Positions 15,565 through 16,148 of a stretch of 16,148 bases of DNA are shown here, in pieces. This DNA comes from Acidimicrobiales bacterium (GTDB lineage Bacteria > Actinomycetota > Acidimicrobiia > Acidimicrobiales > Iamiaceae): assembly GCA_020439605.1 (NCBI GenBank), contig JAGQSI010000014.1, forward strand, positions 1 through 16,148, given 5' to 3'. Position 1 is the first letter of the stretch. The number at the start of each line of letters is the position of its first letter. The notes under the pieces were generated by a model. The model did no database searches, was not told where the DNA came from, and was given only the letters and a program-made list of their open reading frames with translations. Both the position numbers and the translations under genes were made by a program.

Positions 15565-16148
15565 TCAGCTGCAACCGCTGGTGGAGCCGCAGCTTGGGCA
15601 GGCGTGGCATGAACCAGCACGCTGCATCTGTACGCCGCACTGCATGCAGTAGGGAGCGTCTGAATGTGCCGCAGATGGTTTGGTCTGGGGCAACTCATTG
15701 CGAGTTGGGGTCTGATCTGTGACTCCTGCACGATCCAAGAGGCTGGGCTGCGAAGTGCCGCCGATCTCTTCCGGAGCCTCTTGCAGCGCTGCTGCTAGCT
15801 CAGAAACAGACGGGATGGACTTGGGGTCTGCCGCTAGGTCTGTTCCCTGACGGTTTTCCACGACGGTCTCCTCAACACCGGGAAGTGTTGGCTGGGTGCG
15901 TTCCGACACCGTCAAGATGCCGAGCTCTTCGCGCTCTTCCTTGCTTAGGTAGTCGATAGCGAGACGGCGGAAGATGTAGTCGAGCAGCGACGAAGCGATC
16001 CGCAGATCCGGGTCGTCGGTCATACCAGCGGGTTCGAAGCGGGTGTTGGCGAAGGCCTCTACATAGGTGCGTAGGTGCACGCCGTACTGCAGGCCGTAGC
16101 TCAAGCTGATGGACAGGGCGTCCATGATGCCGGCGAGCGTTGAGCCCT
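15565..16148 (-). CDS. nrdJ: Vitamin B12-dependent (class II) ribonucleotide reductase, C-terminal part
   Basis: The frame is open to the right window edge, so the 5' part (most of a protein normally around 900-1000 residues) is missing. Visible residues begin GSTLAGIMDALSISLSYGLQ. Next come YVEAFANTRFEPAGMTDDPD and SSLLDYIFRRLAIDYL, segments I recognise from the C-terminal part of adenosylcobalamin-dependent NrdJ. A variable acidic linker follows, then a Cys-rich tail: CMQCGVQMQRAGSCHACPSCG, ending in GCS. The tail cysteines probably serve as the redox shuttle or metal-binding module that re-reduces the active site. The enzyme makes deoxyribonucleotides from ribonucleotides in the cytoplasm, without oxygen dependence. 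The stop is TGA at 15565-15567, followed by a hairpin and a second copy of its own 3' end. Very sure of the family; active-site residues lie outside the window. Confidence 0.95.
   Translation of the reverse strand, partial: GSTLAGIMDALSISLSYGLQYGVHLRTYVEAFANTRFEPAGMTDDPDLRIASSLLDYIFRRLAIDYLSKEEREELGILTVSERTQPTLPGVEETVVENRQGTDLAADPKSIPSVSELAAALQEAPEEIGGTSQPSLLDRAGVTDQTPTRNELPQTKPSAAHSDAPYCMQCGVQMQRAGSCHACPSCGSTSGCS

Noticed and set aside
15412..15618. Attachment-site pair of an integrative element at the nrdJ 3' end
   Set aside because: A gene-end duplication resembles attL/attR, but the copies are only about 100 nt apart, differ at 10 of 54 positions, and no integrase is present. Recombination between nrdJ alleles explains the codon-like divergence better.
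1..16148. CRISPR arrays, tRNA/rRNA genes, transposons
   Set aside because: No regularly spaced identical repeats, no tRNA-like cloverleaf sequence, and no transposase or integrase product were seen on either strand.

Overview
The window comes from a bacterial chromosome of moderately high GC. The best guess is an actinobacterium, possibly of the Acidimicrobiia type. This rests on the C-terminal sequence of a B12-dependent ribonucleotide reductase at the right edge, two TetR-family regulators with GTG starts, a paired TetR/ABC-exporter arrangement, and very large secreted proteins built from DUF11-like and Ig-like repeats. The assignment is by feel, not by database comparison. Every gene I can support lies on the minus strand, so the text below follows transcription from right to left.

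Right edge (15565-16148): the 3' part of a class II (adenosylcobalamin-dependent) ribonucleotide reductase gene, nrdJ. About 50 nt after its stop codon is a long GC-rich hairpin, probably its terminator. About 100 nt further on is a second, diverged copy of the last ~18 codons of nrdJ, in the same frame, including the Cys-rich redox tail and stop codon. This remnant marks a likely recombination boundary.

Middle (1005-15261): an apparent three-gene operon. Its promoter has recognisable -35 and -10 boxes, and a perfect 9+2+9 bp palindrome fills the spacer between them, as a repressor operator would. The first gene encodes a giant exported protein of 3377 residues. Its modules are a signal peptide, a PD40/TolB-like beta-propeller, a cadherin-like 'VLANDEG' module, seven DUF11-like repeats, about four PKD/Ig-like modules, and about 1350 C-terminal residues of unassigned beta-strand-rich sequence. 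The second gene overlaps it by 4 nt (ATGA). It encodes a 1123-residue wall-anchored protein with two PPC-like domains, six four-cysteine repeats and a C-terminal LPRTG sorting signal. The third gene, 43 nt downstream, encodes a TetR-family regulator, a natural candidate for the repressor that binds the operator at the operon head. I read the unit as a self-regulated cell-surface system: a very large secreted, possibly adhesive or lipid/polymer-binding, protein plus a sortase-anchored partner. Its function is not known to me.

Left edge (1-890): a second TetR regulator, followed with a 7-nt overlap by the start of an ABC exporter gene that runs out of the window. This looks like a separate efflux unit. 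A 16-bp near-palindrome overlaps the annotated regulator start and may be its operator.

No tRNA, rRNA, CRISPR array, transposase or integrase was seen. No plus-strand gene could be supported.
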